This document shows positions 1-12,583 of a stretch of DNA of 64,000 nt, piece after piece (the first letter of the stretch is position 1; each line of letters opens with the position of its first letter). The stretch is from Sambucus nigra (lineage: Eukaryota > Streptophyta > Magnoliopsida > Dipsacales > Adoxaceae), in contig OX422222.1 of the NCBI GenBank assembly GCA_949130495.1, positions 279,362,109 to 279,426,108 of the forward strand, given 5' to 3'. Made by a program: the position numbers and the translations under genes. Below the pieces are notes generated by a model that did not search any database, was not told the origin of the DNA, and worked only from the letters and a program-made list of their open reading frames with translations.

Positions 1-241
1 TTCGTAACATAGACTTCGGTCCCTTTTTCGAATCATTTTGGTTTTGTATGTATCAGTATGTCTTTGGATGCTCTCCTTAGGGATGGCTCCCTTTTCTTTT
101 ATCTGTTTTGAGTAAAATAGACTGGAGACTCCATCTCTCTACATTTTTCACCTCATCAACGTCGTCGGCCGAAGCTCTCCCGAGAGGGACGCGCGGGACC
201 AAAAGGATCATCTCCCGCCGTGAGGATCGGGGATGGCCACA
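1..241 (+). repeat. 3' end of 5' LTR of Tat element 1 (partial)
   Basis: The stretch ends GGCCACA just before a primer binding site. Bases 121-241 repeat at 19330-19448, and the whole 1-241 appears in reverse complement at 60742-61020. This sets the LTR end at 241 and shows it is the U5 end of an LTR whose start is upstream of the window. Confidence 0.85.
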
Positions 242-242
242 G

Positions 243-260
243 TGGCGACTCCGCTGGGGA
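243..260 (+). other. Primer binding site, tRNA-Arg type
   Basis: The 18 bases TGGCGACTCCGCTGGGGA start two bases after the LTR end. Their complement ends in CGGAGTC-G-CCA, a 7-bp acceptor strand, discriminator base and CCA of a tRNA whose 5' acceptor is GACTCCG, as in plant tRNA-Arg. Ogre-type elements are known to use a tRNA-Arg primer. An exact second copy lies at 19450. Confidence 0.85.
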
Positions 261-1224
261 TTCTTTAATTTTTAGGGCTAGACTCTATTTATATGGATGT
301 TTTATTTTCTTATATATCCCCCTATTTTCATGTTCCCCTTTTACTACTCATGTGTGCCCCATGCTTATGAATCTATTCAAACACTTGTATAAAATTCTTC
401 GTGTACACTTCACACCACGTGCTCCTAAGATCACATATGTCCCAATGTTGCACGCATAACCCATACTTATCATACCATTGGTACTCATAATTTTCTCCCT
501 GATAGGCTTGATCAAGAAAGATACTCTCATCATAAGATACTAATAAGAGAATCATGCATGATTCACACAATATCACCAAAGAGCATTGTGATTGGCCAAA
601 TTTTGTCCAGTAACTGGAAGGTCACTTCGTGATGGGCGCTAGTCCGGCAGGGCACAATTAACCTAAGCGATATGACTCTCACCTTCCATTGGCCTAATAC
701 CTTTGACGTATATCGAACGGTTCCCCTGCATCATACCTCTTGACCGAAGTTATGACGGGAGGTATGTCGCAGGGAACTCGTTCACGTACGCCAAGTATAT
801 TGAATTTTCTCTCACACGTACTGTCCCCACGAGGTATATAGTGAGACAATTCATGTACACTCAGGTATATCGAATGGCTTGTCTACACGTACCGATTGCC
901 CTCAAAGAAAGAAAAACCTATATCGTGGAAGCCACGCCGAAGGGGGGAACCCTTTTCGATTCACCCAACCAACTGCATACCCGCATATAGGTGTCAATCC
1001 TAGGACACACATATTAGATTGTCGGTTTTGACCCGAAACTTTGCCGAAATTCTGGGTCGGCCTGCCTCACAAATTGTCGCGTATCTTTAAAATGGTACCC
1101 TAATCATGAGCCTGATTACAAGTCCAGCCATAGCTTTGCATATGTTATATACCCAACTTTTCCAGGCTCGGGTCCCGTCTGGCATTTCATTTTGCGTTTA
1201 GGAAAATTTAATACAAGTGAGAAC

Positions 1225-1319
<95 letters not shown>

Positions 1320-1650
1320 CATGCTGAGACCCATCTTCCAAAAATATTTTTTCCTTCTTTATCAAAAATCCAAAAACATTTTTTCCTTTCTTTATCAAAA
1401 ATCTAAAAATATTTCTCTCTTATTCATCAAAAATACAAAAATAATTTGTCCTCCGATCTCAAAAGTGAAACAAAAAATGTCAAAAATATTTTCTTTCTTT
1501 TTCTCAAAATAAATCTCATTTTGCGCCTTCTCAGGTCGATCACACGCCCTTGGCCTGGCTCCTTATTGTCTTCGATCTTCAGTCAAATCACCCCGGAGCT
1601 CCGTCATTTCCCCTGCTACTTCTTCCAAGTCCGGTATCCATCCATTTTCC
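261..1650 (+). other. Long untranslated leader of Tat element 1
   Basis: No protein-coding signal is visible between the PBS and the gag start. Bases 261-1020 are repeated at 19468-20224, which confirms they are element sequence. Long leaders are usual in Tat/Ogre elements. The stretch contains a large AAT microsatellite, and T-rich repeats of the type 'atcaaaaatc' at 1340-1440. Confidence 0.7.
1225..1319. repeat. (ATA/AAT)n microsatellite, about 31 units
   Basis: About 95 bases of perfect ATA trinucleotide repeat. It creates long poly-Ile or poly-Tyr reading frames on both strands that are not genes. The array is inside the retroelement leader. Confidence 0.97.
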
Positions 1651-3100
1651 ATGGAGAACACAGATCAAGTACCAGTTGTGAATCCAGATCTGATGGCAGT
1701 CTTAGCTCAGCTTGTGTCCAAGATCGACAACCTTCAGACTAGGGTCCGAGAGATGCAACGAAATCAAGTTCCTGTTCCTCAAGATCTCAAGGCCATATTT
1801 CCTCGTGCTATGGGTCCACCCGAGCCTATTTGGGTTCCCGAAGAATATCAGCATGATCCACGTGCCCCTCCTATTAACAGGCCGCCGCCTGCCCACCTTC
1901 TTATGCCAAACCTTACCCAGCCTGGGACTAACTTGCTTGTGATCGTTGATCCAAAAGAGGAAGAATTGAACAAGGTCAAAAAATATCTCAAGATGATAAC
2001 TAAGAAGTTTGACCAAGTTCGAATCTCCGAAAATTACATGGACAACACCCACATGTCTCCTTATCCTAAGGCAAGGTTACCCGAGAAGTTCAAGATATCG
2101 AATATCGAGAAATTCGAAGGAAGTGGACCTCCGATTGTTCATCTTCGCAGTTATCACCGTGCTATGACTCTCCTAGGGACTACTAAAGAAGTGATGGCCC
2201 AATTATTTCAGCAAACTTTTAAGGATAGAGCTCTCTGATGGTTTTTGTCTCTTGAAGTGTCTAGAATTTGTAGCTGGGAGGATGTAGCCTGAGAATTCAT
2301 ATCGCAGTACAAATATAACGAAGAGCTTGAGGTCACCCACCGTGATTTAGAGCTGCTCAAACAGAATTCTGGGGAATCAGTCAGTAACTTCATAGCCCGA
2401 TGGAGGGAGAAGGCAGCCACTATGACCAATTGGCCATCCGAGGAAGAACAAGTCAACATAGTGAAGAAGAACTTCTTGCCCCATATTCGAGCAACCGTGG
2501 GAGGACAATATTATCCCCACTTTTGAGCTCTCAGAGAAGCCGGAGTAGAAATCTAGGAAGGTCTTGATAAAATAGAGATTGAACTAAATAAGGTGTCCGG
2601 ATAGTTCACCCCTAGAAAATATAACAAACCTGCCAATACTGCAGTCTCAACCATCAATAACATCTCTCAACTGACCACTTCGTGGGCACCAGAAAGCTGC
2701 CCTATCCCAGTCTGAAAGGAATACACCGAGCTCCATGCTTCCCTCTCCAAAGTTTATCAATCCCTGTTAAGACGAAACCTTATCAAACCCTTGGACCCCC
2801 GCCCATTGCCAAACCCACTTCCAAGAACATCAAGGCAAATGCCCATTACGCCTTTCACCAAACTGCTGGTCATACCACCGACCAATGCTTTAACCTCCAA
2901 AACATAATCCAAGGTCTAATTGACCAGGGTACCATTGCCCCACCAGCCAATCCTAAGCCAAACACTACTCACAACCCACTCCCAAATCATACCAAAGGTA
3001 TCTTCCTAGAAATGAACCCAGAATTTGATCCCTCAACTCAAATCACACCCATACACTCTCCCTAACCTCTCCAAACTTAACCATATTTCCTCTTACACCC
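1651..3100 (+). pseudogene. gag: gag of Tat element 1, decayed
   Basis: Gag packages element RNA in virus-like particles. The start MENTDQVPVVNPDLMAVLAQ has a short coiled N-terminus, followed by a Pro-rich stretch. The capsid-type region with LPEKFKISNIEKFEGSGPP and, after a stop, SNFIARWREKAATMTNWP matches the retrotransposon gag family. Around 2840-2950, in another frame, HQTAGHTTDQCF is the degenerate C/H motif usual near the end of Tat gag; the normal first Cys of the motif is replaced (YAFH). In-frame stops occur at about 2238, 2292, 2524, 2556 and 2602, and there is a frameshift between about 2770 and 2840. Non-functional. Confidence 0.85.
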
Positions 3101-3878
3101 TATTAGCCTCGTTGATCAGGCATTGTCACTCCTTACCATAGCATGAATCGTTGTCCGTACCCATTCCAAAAATGGAAGTATGGAATTATCAAAAGCGTTA
3201 AACCAACTCCTAGAGTTCGGGCTGAAATTGCCCTCACAGATGATCATTGATTAGAAGAGGTTTAGTACGTTGTTCTTGGAAGCACATAAATGGGACCGAT
3301 AGTCAGACAATTGGGTGGAACCAACCGATGAAGTCAGCCTAGATGATGTTGTCCAGATCATCTCAAGATTATTCAGGCATGACAATAATATCTAGAGTAT
3401 GACCGAGTTACTTGATAATCTGAAGTTATAAGGAAGCCTGATCCCTTCCCCCTTACATATACCCCACATAATGGGAAGACCTATATGAAGAAGCCATTGC
3501 AGTTATGGAATACATTGACTTTTCATAGAAAGACAGAATTATTGCCACCGGATGGGTGGGGGGAGAATTTGAAAATTCAAGTGAAGAGCAGGATTCAGAG
3601 AAAAATGACCTGGTAGCCGACATGTGTGGGATGATATAATTTGAAGAAATCCTCGGAGAAATAAACAAGATGGAAGAACAAGGTTCATGTTCTTCCCTTC
3701 TTTAGTAAATCACATGACCCGATCAGGAAGGCATTACCAGATCCCAAGCTCACTACCCGCAAATGACAAGGGGAAGGGTAATGAAAATCTTCATATTCCA
3801 GAGATGACCCTCGAGGAGAGCAAGATCCTCGATCAACTAAAGAAAACTTAAGTTAACATCACTCTATGGGGGCTTTTC
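3101..3878 (+). pseudogene. gag-protease linker of Tat element 1, decayed
   Basis: An acidic linker can be read in pieces, for example EEQDSEKNDLVADMCG around 3580-3630. It shows the Glu/Asp-rich composition usual between gag and protease in Tat polyproteins. Several stops interrupt it and I see no catalytic motif. The assignment rests on position between recognisable gag and protease. Confidence 0.5.
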
Positions 3879-4400
3879 ATGTCTTCTCAGCTACACATAA
3901 ATGATTTGATCAAGTTGCTCACTGGACCCACAGTTCCTCCTTCTACTACACCAGAAGAAGCGGTAAATCTAGTCAGATCCCTGACCTCTACCCGAATGCT
4001 ATCCTTTTCTGAAGAAGTAATCCCTAAAATTGGGCCAAACCACAATTATACACTCAACATCTCCGTCGAAGTTATGGGGAAGATCGTACCACTCTCTCTG
4101 CCCATTAAGAACCTTCAAATTCTTAGGACTAAAGGAAAGTGACCTCTCTCCAACCTTCGTTGTTGTACGTGCCTACAATAATACCCATCGGGAGGTGATG
4201 GGATCCATAAAACTTATAATAGGGGCTACCCTATAAACTCGGTCGTTGAATTTCAAGTTATTGACATCCCAGCTTATTTCAACTTGTTGCTCGGACGACC
4301 TTAGATCCACAATATCAAGGGTGAGTCTTCCTCACTCCATCAGAAATTGAAGTTCTTTGCTGACGGATGAGTCATCACCATTTTGGGTGATGACGACAAT
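3879..4400 (+). pseudogene. Retropepsin-type protease of Tat element 1, active site missing
   Basis: The protease would cut the polyprotein. Flanking parts are clear: NHNYTLNISVEVMGK before the active site, and CPLRTFKFLGLKESDLSPT and NTHREVMGSIKL after it in another frame. The expected D-(N/T/S)-G-S catalytic stretch between them is not present: 'GKIVPLS' joins almost directly to 'LCPLRT', so a short deletion plus frameshift removed it. Followed by LLLGRPWIHNIKG-like sequence near 4270-4320 with a stop at the Trp codon. Confidence 0.75.
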
Positions 4401-5435
4401 GTTGAGGGTACAAGTACTAGCAATCTAATCCTTGAGATACAGCATGGGTCAAATGACATGCTCCAATTAGTATTTCGAGTTGAACCACTCCTACTCTAGG
4501 CAGGGGACGATTTCAAAGAAAGGGTTTTCCAGAATATGACCCTCATGGCAATGTCAGTGTGATTCAGATGTTCAAAAACATGCACTTCATGCCCGGACTG
4601 GGGCTAGGACAAAGAAAATAAGGGATACTTTATCCCATTGAACTGAAGAAAGATTTCCCTCCTTATGGTTTGGGGTATCAACCATCAGAACAAGAGCTCA
4701 TAATAATCTTCCAGTCTCGCCCAAAGTGAAGATTTAACTGCATCCAGACTATCCCAGGTGACTCCTTGAATGGACGATTCATCAAAGAGGGTGAGGACTT
4801 CCCATTTTGCGGCTTTCCAGAACCATGGTATGACCATATAGACAAGAAGATGAAACCCGGAATGGAGATCTTTTTCCAAGATAGCTACCCATGGGTCGAA
4901 AGTTTCCAACAGCATGTACAACCATTCATCAAAGATACAAAAGAGACTGAGGAAAGTGACTCTAAGGACTCGTTCAAATTACAAACACTAGGTCTAACAC
5001 TCTGTATGGTTCATTCATGCACTACATCACTGGATCCATCCCATACGATTAAAGTTGTTGATACATCACTCCTCAACTGGCATGCTGCGCCAGTTCTACC
5101 TGTTGAAATCACACCTAACCCAAATGTTTACCCCATTTCTTCTTCTGTTGTCTATCCTTGCTCAAATTCAATCGAGACCTCCTTTGATTGGGTTCTCAAT
5201 GCTATTTTCCTATCATTGAAATAAACGAAGATTTTGAGTATCTTGTTGTGTCATACATTAATTATTTAGATTCTAATCAAACTTTTGATAATGATGATTT
5301 TGCAAGTGAACAATTCTTAACTGGTCTAAATAAGGTTAATAACAAACAACATAACCGCTTTCAAGTTAATAAAGAAGAGAATGTTATTTCTAACCTCGGT
5401 TCTAGTATCCAACTGTACGAGATTATAGGATAGGG
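4401..5435 (+). pseudogene. protease-RT linker of Tat element 1
   Basis: The peptide MHFMPGLGLGQRK (about 4580-4618) and PPYGLGYQPSEQEL (about 4660-4700) form the G-patch-like linker typical of Tat polyproteins. Further on, ORF pieces such as FIKEGEDFPFCGFPEPWYD (about 4770-4826) carry no enzyme motif that I recognise. Stops and frame changes interrupt the linker. It joins directly to the RT domain. Confidence 0.6.
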
Positions 5436-6900
5436 GGTACCCTTGACGAGCATGAGCGCACACAACTCGAAGAATTATTGAAGGAATTCGTGGATGTCTT
5501 CGCATGGTCCTATGACGATATGCCCAATATTGATACTGAAATTGCTCAGCATGAGATCCTCACTCTTCCAGATTACAAGCCAATTAAACAAAAGCTGAGA
5601 AAGATCCACACCGAATGGTCGTTCAAAGTCAAAGAAGAGGTGGTCAAACAGCTGAACGTGGGTTTCATTCGTGCGATCGAATATCCCACATGGCTAGCCA
5701 ACGTAGTGCTTGTGCCAAAATCAGGAGGGAAAGTTCGAATGTGCGTTAACTACCGGGACTTGAACAAAGCCTCTCCAAAGGATGATTACCCGCTACCTAA
5801 TATCGACATAACCGTGGACAACACAGCCAGTTATACTATCAAGTCATCCGTCGATGGGTTTCCGGATACAACCAAATTAAAATGCACCCAGATCATTAAG
5901 AAAAAACTGCGTTCATCACCCCATAGGGAACCTTTTGATACACTGCTATGCCATTTGGTCTCAAGAATGTCGGGGCTACCTACTAGAGGACTGCCACAAC
6001 CATCCTACATGATCTGATTCATAAATAATTCCAGGTCTATGTGGATGATATGATTATCAAATCCAAAAGTAGAGAAGGTCATGTTCCCGCTCTCCAAAAG
6101 TTCTTTGAACGATTGCGAGGATATCAGATGAGACTCAATCCACAGAAATGTGTTTTCGACGCTACAAAAGCAAAACTCTTGGGATTCATGGTCAATGAGA
6201 AAGGGATAGAAGTAGATCCTGCCAAGATAAAAGCCATACTTGAGATGTCGCCTCACCGAACGGAGAAAGAAGTCCGAGGCTTACTTGGGAAATTGCAATA
6301 CATCATCCGGTTCATCAAACAGCCAACCTCCATTTGCGAACCTATTTTCAAACTCCTCCGAAAGGATTCAACCAAAGTTTAGAATGAGGTCTGCCAAGAA
6401 GCCTTTGATCGAATCAAATAATGCCTGACTCAACCTCCAGTACTCATGACACCACAGCTTGGTCTCCCCTTACTCCTATAACTAACTATAATCGACACTG
6501 CAGTTGGGGCTTTGTTATCTCAGTACCTTGAAGATTCCCGTAAAGAAAGAGCCATCTGTTAGGCCAGTCCCAAACTAGTTGATTATGAAGTCAACTACAC
6601 TTCTTTGGAAAAACCATATGTCGCGCTTATTTGGGTCACCCAAAAGTTACGACAATATGTGCTCGCCTTCCCATTAAGCTTGTATCCTGAATGGACCCCA
6701 TCAAGTACCTGCTTGAGAAACCCACCTTATTCAGTCGAATGGCCCGAGGGTTGATGATCTTAGCCGAGTTTGATATCATGTATGTTATAAAGAAAGCCAT
6801 GAAAGGAAGATCCATCTCTGACTACCTCGTTGAATCTCCCATGGAAGAGGCTAATGATTGGATCTCCGAATTTCCATATGAAAACGTCTTCTATGCTGCT
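5436..6900 (+). pseudogene. pol: Reverse transcriptase and RNase H of Tat element 1, decayed
   Basis: RT copies element RNA to DNA. The domain starts near FVDVFAWSYDDMPNID and continues with NVGFIRAIEYPTWLANVVLV and RMCVNYRDLNKASPKD (fingers and palm). The catalytic YVDD box is present at 6038-6049, followed by KLLGFMVNEKGIEVDP and VRGLLGKLQYI (thumb/connection). The RNase H part reads from about 6480 (AVGALLSQYLEDSRKERAIC). Between 5850 and 6030 the frame is lost more than once, and stops occur near 6030, 6380, 6420, 6480, 6560. The YVDD box survives, but the gene is dead. Confidence 0.9.
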
Positions 6901-6914
6901 CTAGACGACCTCTG

Positions 6915-7342
6915 ATGGAAAATGTTCTTTGACGGAGCTGCCAACAAAAAGGGATATGGCATTAGGATACTTATGATCGCCCCAGATGACTCCCACACTC
7001 CCATCGCCATCAAGTTGGATTTCCCCTGGACCAACAACATGCCTCATATTCAGTCATGTTGTAAAAGTAGGCCTCAAAGTTTCTCTTAAGAAAGGTATCC
7101 AACGCCTAGATATCTATGGGGATTCGGCCCTCGTCATTGGTCAAGTGATCAGAAAATGGAAAGTAAAGGACGATAAACTTCAACCCTTCCATGCCTACTT
7201 AGAAGAAGTAGCCTCCCAATTCCAAGACATCACCTTCCATTACCTACCTCGAGCAAAAAATAACTTAGCTGATGCCCTTTCTACCCTAGCCTCCATAGTC
7301 GACATGCTTGAAGGAATAACAATGGCCCCCTTCCTGGTCTAA
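6915..7342 (+). pseudogene. Archaeal-type second RNase H of Tat element 1
   Basis: A second RNase H after the retroviral-type one is the diagnostic feature of Tat elements. Seen here: WKMFFDGAANKKGYG (first catalytic Asp), then GDSALVIGQ (second Asp) and KNNLADALSTLAS (last Asp) in a shifted frame. The expected acidic AEYEAC motif is replaced by PHIQSC at about 7035, so the catalytic Glu is absent. One frameshift lies near 7050. Confidence 0.85.
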
Positions 7343-8550
7343 AATCAAGACAAACCAACCCACCGGTATCCCGAGGGTTCTAACAAGAAAGACCTAGAAA
7401 CCCTCCGAATACTGGCCGCCCAATACATCATCTGTCACAAAGCACTGTTCAAGAGAAACTTCGTTGGAACCCATCTACATTGCATCGCAAGACCTGCCAT
7501 TGAAGAGGTGATGCAAAGAATCCATAGCGGTAAATGCAGACCCCACATGAATGGTCACATGCTTCCTAAGAAGATTATACGATAAGGCTACTACTGGACC
7601 ATCATGATCTAGGATTTCACCGCGTATGTTTAGAGATGCCTCAAATGCCAACAGTTCTCTAACCTTCAACACCTGCCTTCGCGTGAATTATACAACATGA
7701 CTTTTCCCTATCCGTTCTCCACCTGGGGCAACGACATTATAGGAAAGGTTACACCCAAGGCCTCTAATGGACATGAATTCATCCTGGTTACCATTGATTA
7801 CTTCACCAAATAGGGGGTCATACGTAGTTTTGAATGCTAAGAAAGTGGACAAATTCATCAAGAAAAATATAAGCTGTCGATATGGGGTCCCGTACGAGCT
7901 AGTTGCATTTTGAGGCAGAAGTCACAGAAGTGGTCAACGAGTATGGGATTCAAAGACACAAATCTTCTTCCTAACGACCTCGAACCAATGGTGCAGTCGA
8001 AGCTGGCAATAAGAACCTTAAAGCCATCATCAGCAAGATGACCGAAAGTTATCGAGATTGGGCTGACTGAATCCCATATGCCTTCTGGGGCTACCGAACC
8101 TTAATCTTAACCACTAATGGGGCTACCCCTTACTCTCTAGTTTATGTCATGGAAGAAGTCCTACCTATGGAGCTAGAAATACCCTCGTTACGCGTCATGC
8201 TTGAAAGCAAGGTCAGTGAGGAAGACTGGCATCAAAGACGCCTCGACGAGGTGTCACTCCTGGACAAAAAGAGGTTGAAGGTGTTATATCACATACAACG
8301 ATACCATCACCAAATAGCGCTTTCATTTAATAAGAGATTCAAGGACCGCAGTGTCCAATAAGGGGATTTATCCCTCAAAGAAATAGTAGAGCCCATCTGG
8401 GACCCCAGAGGAAAATTCAAGTCCAATTGGAGCAGCCCATAGGTTGTGAGGAAGTTATTGTCCGACAGTGATGCCATGCTCATCAACTTAAATGGAGAAG
8501 ATATGGCTCATCTAGTCAACTTAGACCGTCTTAAGAAATTTTACCCTTAG
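7343..8550 (+). pseudogene. Integrase of Tat element 1, decayed
   Basis: Integrase inserts the cDNA. The zinc-binding N-terminus is visible as HLHCIARPAIEEVMQR then CLKCQQFSNLQ. The core begins WGNDIIGKVTPKASNGHEF and has LVTIDYFTK. The C-terminal tail ends with LVNLDRLKKFYP and a TAG stop at 8548-8550, the usual end of Tat pol. Many stops and frameshifts lie between (for example 7582, 7609, 7632, 7812). Confidence 0.85.
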
Positions 8551-8969
8551 TCTGAAATCTCGGTGCGCTACGACTCTTCTCATCTCCCTTATATTCTAAA
8601 AAATAATCTCTTCATTTCCCTCTATCCAGATATACGTGGGCTTGATCCTCTACAAAAATCATTCCTGAAAAAATTGAAAATTTTCAAAACCCCCAGAGGT
8701 ACATAGGTAGCTCATACATCTTATATGAGCAAGACCCTTTCTTTTTCACAAAAAAACTATTATTTTCTTACCTCTGAGAACTTGAACAAAAGGATTAATG
8801 TCATCAAAAGGCACAACTGGATGATCTAAAACTTTCTTATTTCATTAATAAGAAATTATAGTGCAATTACATAAAGGAACAAATGACTCCCTTCCCCCTA
8901 CCTTCCTAAAAAGCCAAATAAAAAACCAACCTTATTTCCCGGTACAAAATAAACTCTCCAAGAGTCCTA
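8551..8969. other. Spacer between integrase end and antisense gene
   Basis: No coding signal on either strand. It separates two convergent genes, pol (+) and the DUF7745-like antisense gene (-), so it should hold both 3' ends. Confidence 0.5.
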
Positions 8970-10164
8970 CCCACATCTACCAGAAGAGCCCGCTTCATCA
9001 TCATCATCTATGTCCTGGGGTCACCAAGCTTCCCCTGCCTGAATAGGGTGTCGCAGATGCTCCATGGACCGATAAGCTCAAACCAGCCTCAGAAAAACTA
9101 CCACACCTCCCTCCATGATATCAGACGAAATCAAGCCACCTTTGTCTAGTATCCACTTCCAACATCTTGTTGAATACTCTTCTCCACAACCACTTCATAT
9201 AATCCCCGGGGATGTGCCAAACTCTCCCAGCAGACTGAGAGGGACAGGACAACGGATGCCGACTCTCCCACAAAGAGCCAAGCCGCATGCACAGACGCTC
9301 TGTCAAATCTTCTATCGAAAAGAAGTCTAATGTCCGAGATGCCACGATCTGCTCCCAGCCAAATTGGCACAGAAGCCTCCAAGGGAAATAAAAAGAGGTA
9401 TGTATGAGACCAACCAATCGAACGTACGAGTATTCTCCCAGTTCCAGAATAGGCAGCAGTTGTCCCCACCAAGTTATTGACCAGTACATATTTAGAGACC
9501 TATGCTACACGAACTAGGTGAAATATTTCAGACAACCACATGAACAGCATCACTGGGCTCCCCCTCAAAAAGTCAGAACGACCTTCTCACCAGGCATCCA
9601 AGCCATTCAGAGTCTCTGCTAGTATCACCGCCGCTGGATTGTGACGGTAGGACATCCATGAAGTAATAGCTGCAAATTATGGGTCCAACAGCAGTTCCCC
9701 AGTAACCAGTAATAATTTTAAAACCAAGCCTAGAACGATAGCTCCAGCATATCCAACATCACCAACCTCCCACAAATGCATGGACCACAACACCACCGAA
9801 AGAGAGATCATACCTCTAGCCACCAGTGGTCCGGCCGTCGAGCGCAAAATACAAAGAAGCCCAGCCAACAAATCCCAGGGAGAACGAGAAAACTCAAGTA
9901 GAGCCGCAGCAACACCGGGACTTATCCCCAACATGGCAGAAAATTTCTCATAAATCGGACAAACTTATTTCGAGCCAAAGCGAAATACATGGTCTTTGGG
10001 GTACCAGAATTGTACCTCCGCCATCAGCATGTTCCACTTTATGGGCCGATTACGCCATAAAGGAACTCGATGCATGTTATAAGCATCGTAGTTGACGTTA
10101 TAGGAGCACATCGCCTCCAAGTCTCGAGGTAGTTATCCAACTCAACACTACCAGGGAGAGTCAT
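8970..10164 (-). pseudogene. Antisense gene A: DUF7745-like plant repeat protein, decayed
   Basis: Read on the minus strand it opens with MTLPGSVELDNYLETWRR at 10164. After a frameshift it continues HRVPLWRNRPIKWNMLMAEV and FWYPKDHVFRFGSK, then MLGISPGVAAALLEFSRSPW and VGYAGAIVLGLVLKLLLVTG. A C-terminal part follows (9489-9121) with WRLLCQFGWEQIVAS and a Tyr/Trp-rich segment. This layout fits the plant DUF7745-type family common in repeats; the family name is from memory and less sure than the gene itself. Function is unknown. In-frame stops (such as FGSK-stop-VCPIYEKF) and frame changes make it a pseudogene. It faces pol tail to tail and has its own TATA box at 10225-10232. Confidence 0.65.
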
Positions 10165-10224
10165 CTCACAGAATAAGAAAGTAGGAATGTGAAGGTGTGA
10201 GGAAAACACTCCACTCTTACCCCT

Positions 10225-10232
10225 CTTTTATA
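10225..10232 (-). promoter_or_regulatory. TATA box of antisense gene A
   Basis: TATAAAAG on the minus strand, about 60 bases before the ATG at 10164 and followed by a GA/G-rich stretch. Before the solo LTR inserted at 10347, the palindromes now at 13551-13589 lay about 119 bp upstream of this box. Confidence 0.5.
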
Positions 10233-10346
10233 CTTGAAAACCCCCAAAAAAGACATAACCCCCGCAGAAATAGGAGGAAATCCTACCCCACAAGGTACCA
10301 AAGGCTGAAAAGGGTACCAATCAAAGTTTTGAATTGATGGGACTGG

Positions 10347-12521
10347 TGTAATACACCGTAATTTTAAATGACTTTTAAAATGGGTTATATTTTAAATTAA
10401 TGGATTAATTAGATCTTATTATAAATTAATTTATTTGGGTTTTATCCAAATTGTGGATATTAAAATGGATGATTCTGAATATTACTTAAAGATATTTAGG
10501 TAATATATGAATGTGATGTCATTGATATGACGATATGATATAAATTCGGTAATTTGAATTTTTAGTCAGATGCGGTATGAGACGTGTCGGGACTAATTTA
10601 TTAAATTAGAAAGTAAATTTATTTTCTATCGATCTTATAGTCATTTCGACTGCGTCGTTGCGTCCGGAAGGTTCGAAATAGTCAGAAAAGTCTATTTGGA
10701 TATTAATTTTGAGTCTCGGGTCATTTGGAAATGAAAAGACAACCCAAAAGGGCATTTTGGTTATTTTTACAAGGGGGTATTTCGGGTTTTGTCTTATTAT
10801 AAGTATTTGGAGATTAGTGTATGTAGGTTCATTTCATCTCTTCTACACAAAATTGAAAAGTCATCTTCTTAGAGAGAGTGGAAGGTTGCTTGGAAAGAAA
10901 AAGAAGTTTATTTGGGAAGGAGGAGAACCAAAGGTCAAAGGTCACCACCACCATCACCACCTGTGTTATTCAACTCCAAAGGATCAGATCTTCATTAGAG
11001 GCAAGTGTTTGATATTTGCAATTTAAGTTCGTATATTGTCCATGTTAGGATAGTTATAAAAAGAGATGATTTTCATGCTTGGAAGATGAAAGGATATAGT
11101 TGTTAATGGATTTTTGGAATCTAAAAATATATAGGAATTAAACTCATGTTGTAGGTAGTTAGTAATCCAATAAATATTCATCAATCTGTGGAAGAAATTC
11201 TGAAAATAATTTAGTGTTCTTGAAGATAATATGTTGATAATTTTCTGGAAAAAGAGGCAAAAACGAGTGGAATGAGAAGAGCCAATTTGGAATGTTTAGA
11301 TCTTCTTTTTGAGTGCATTTGGATGAGATTTAAGAAAAACTCAAAACACATACCTGACTCAATTTTTCGTGTAGAATCCAAATCTGAAGTCGGATTGATG
11401 ATTCGAATAATTTTTGGATCTGATTTTTCTGAGTATTTAAAATATGAGAATTCATGAAGTTGTTTCTTTTTAATGTTGGTTCTTATCCCAAAACTTTGGT
11501 AGATTTTTGGTGATTGTTAATGGGATATTATGGGACTTAGAGGAGATCAGTAAGACGTAGATAAAATTTGAATTGATTTGATTGGGATTTAATTGATTGG
11601 AATTATGTTAGTTAAATTGGAAGAAATTTTGGTTGCTAGATTCATGTGTTAGATTCTAATTTGTATGCATGAGGATTAAGGATAGGTCCAGTAGGGAAGA
11701 TTTAATATAAGTGAGGGTAGCCTTAGGGTTTCAATTTGAATACCAAGGACTGAGTTTAAGCTCATTATTGATTTCGCAAGGACTGAGTGTAGTACAAGAG
11801 CGTAGTGGTATGGCTCCTGGATAGAGATGGGAGTTTAGAACACATTCGGTTGAAAGAGGGGATGAGGTTATTCCGATCGCATATTTGAAGTTGACGAACC
11901 TCCTTGATCGACAAAGTTAAGTAGTAGTGTATTGGAGGGGTTCCTTGTTTGGATTTCTCTTTGCGAGATGCTCCGCGCATGAACCTTAACGGCGTCGGGA
12001 GTGGAGAGATGTTATAGGATGCGAGGATAATTAAATTATGAAGTAAAGATATGATATTTTAATACGTAGGATTTGAAAGATATAATGCTATGTATGAGAA
12101 TTATCTAAGGGTAATGTGAGTACCTTATTGATATTATATTATAGGTATGATAACACCTATTTGATTGATTGATGATTTATGTGTATGACATACCTAGCTT
12201 ACTTGCTATCGATGGGAGGTTTGCGCGTGAGGGAAGTCATATCCTGATGAACCCATGGGATCTTTGATTTGTCGCTCGAGAACATAGGTCTATGAAAGAC
12301 TTATCGGGGAGTTGATAAGTCCGCTGACTATGGGTACGTAGGTATGTGCGTGACCCATGGATATGAGAACTATGTTCACCTCCAATTTGTTTGTTGATGT
12401 TTGTGGTTCGAGGAATCCTTACCTAACCTTTTGTCTCCTATTCGGCGACCATCGATATTGGGACATGATAGCAGAGTAATGCATTGCACCGCAGCTGTGA
12501 CTCGGGGTGCCGTATTATGTA

Positions 12522-12583
<62 letters not shown>

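Noticed and set aside
1116..1512. Long poly-Ile or poly-Tyr reading frames on both strands
   Set aside because: They are created by the ATA microsatellite and have no other coding signal.
10709..11026. 105-codon plus-strand frame with a run of His
   Set aside because: Lies inside the solo LTR; the His run is a short CAC repeat and no domain is present.
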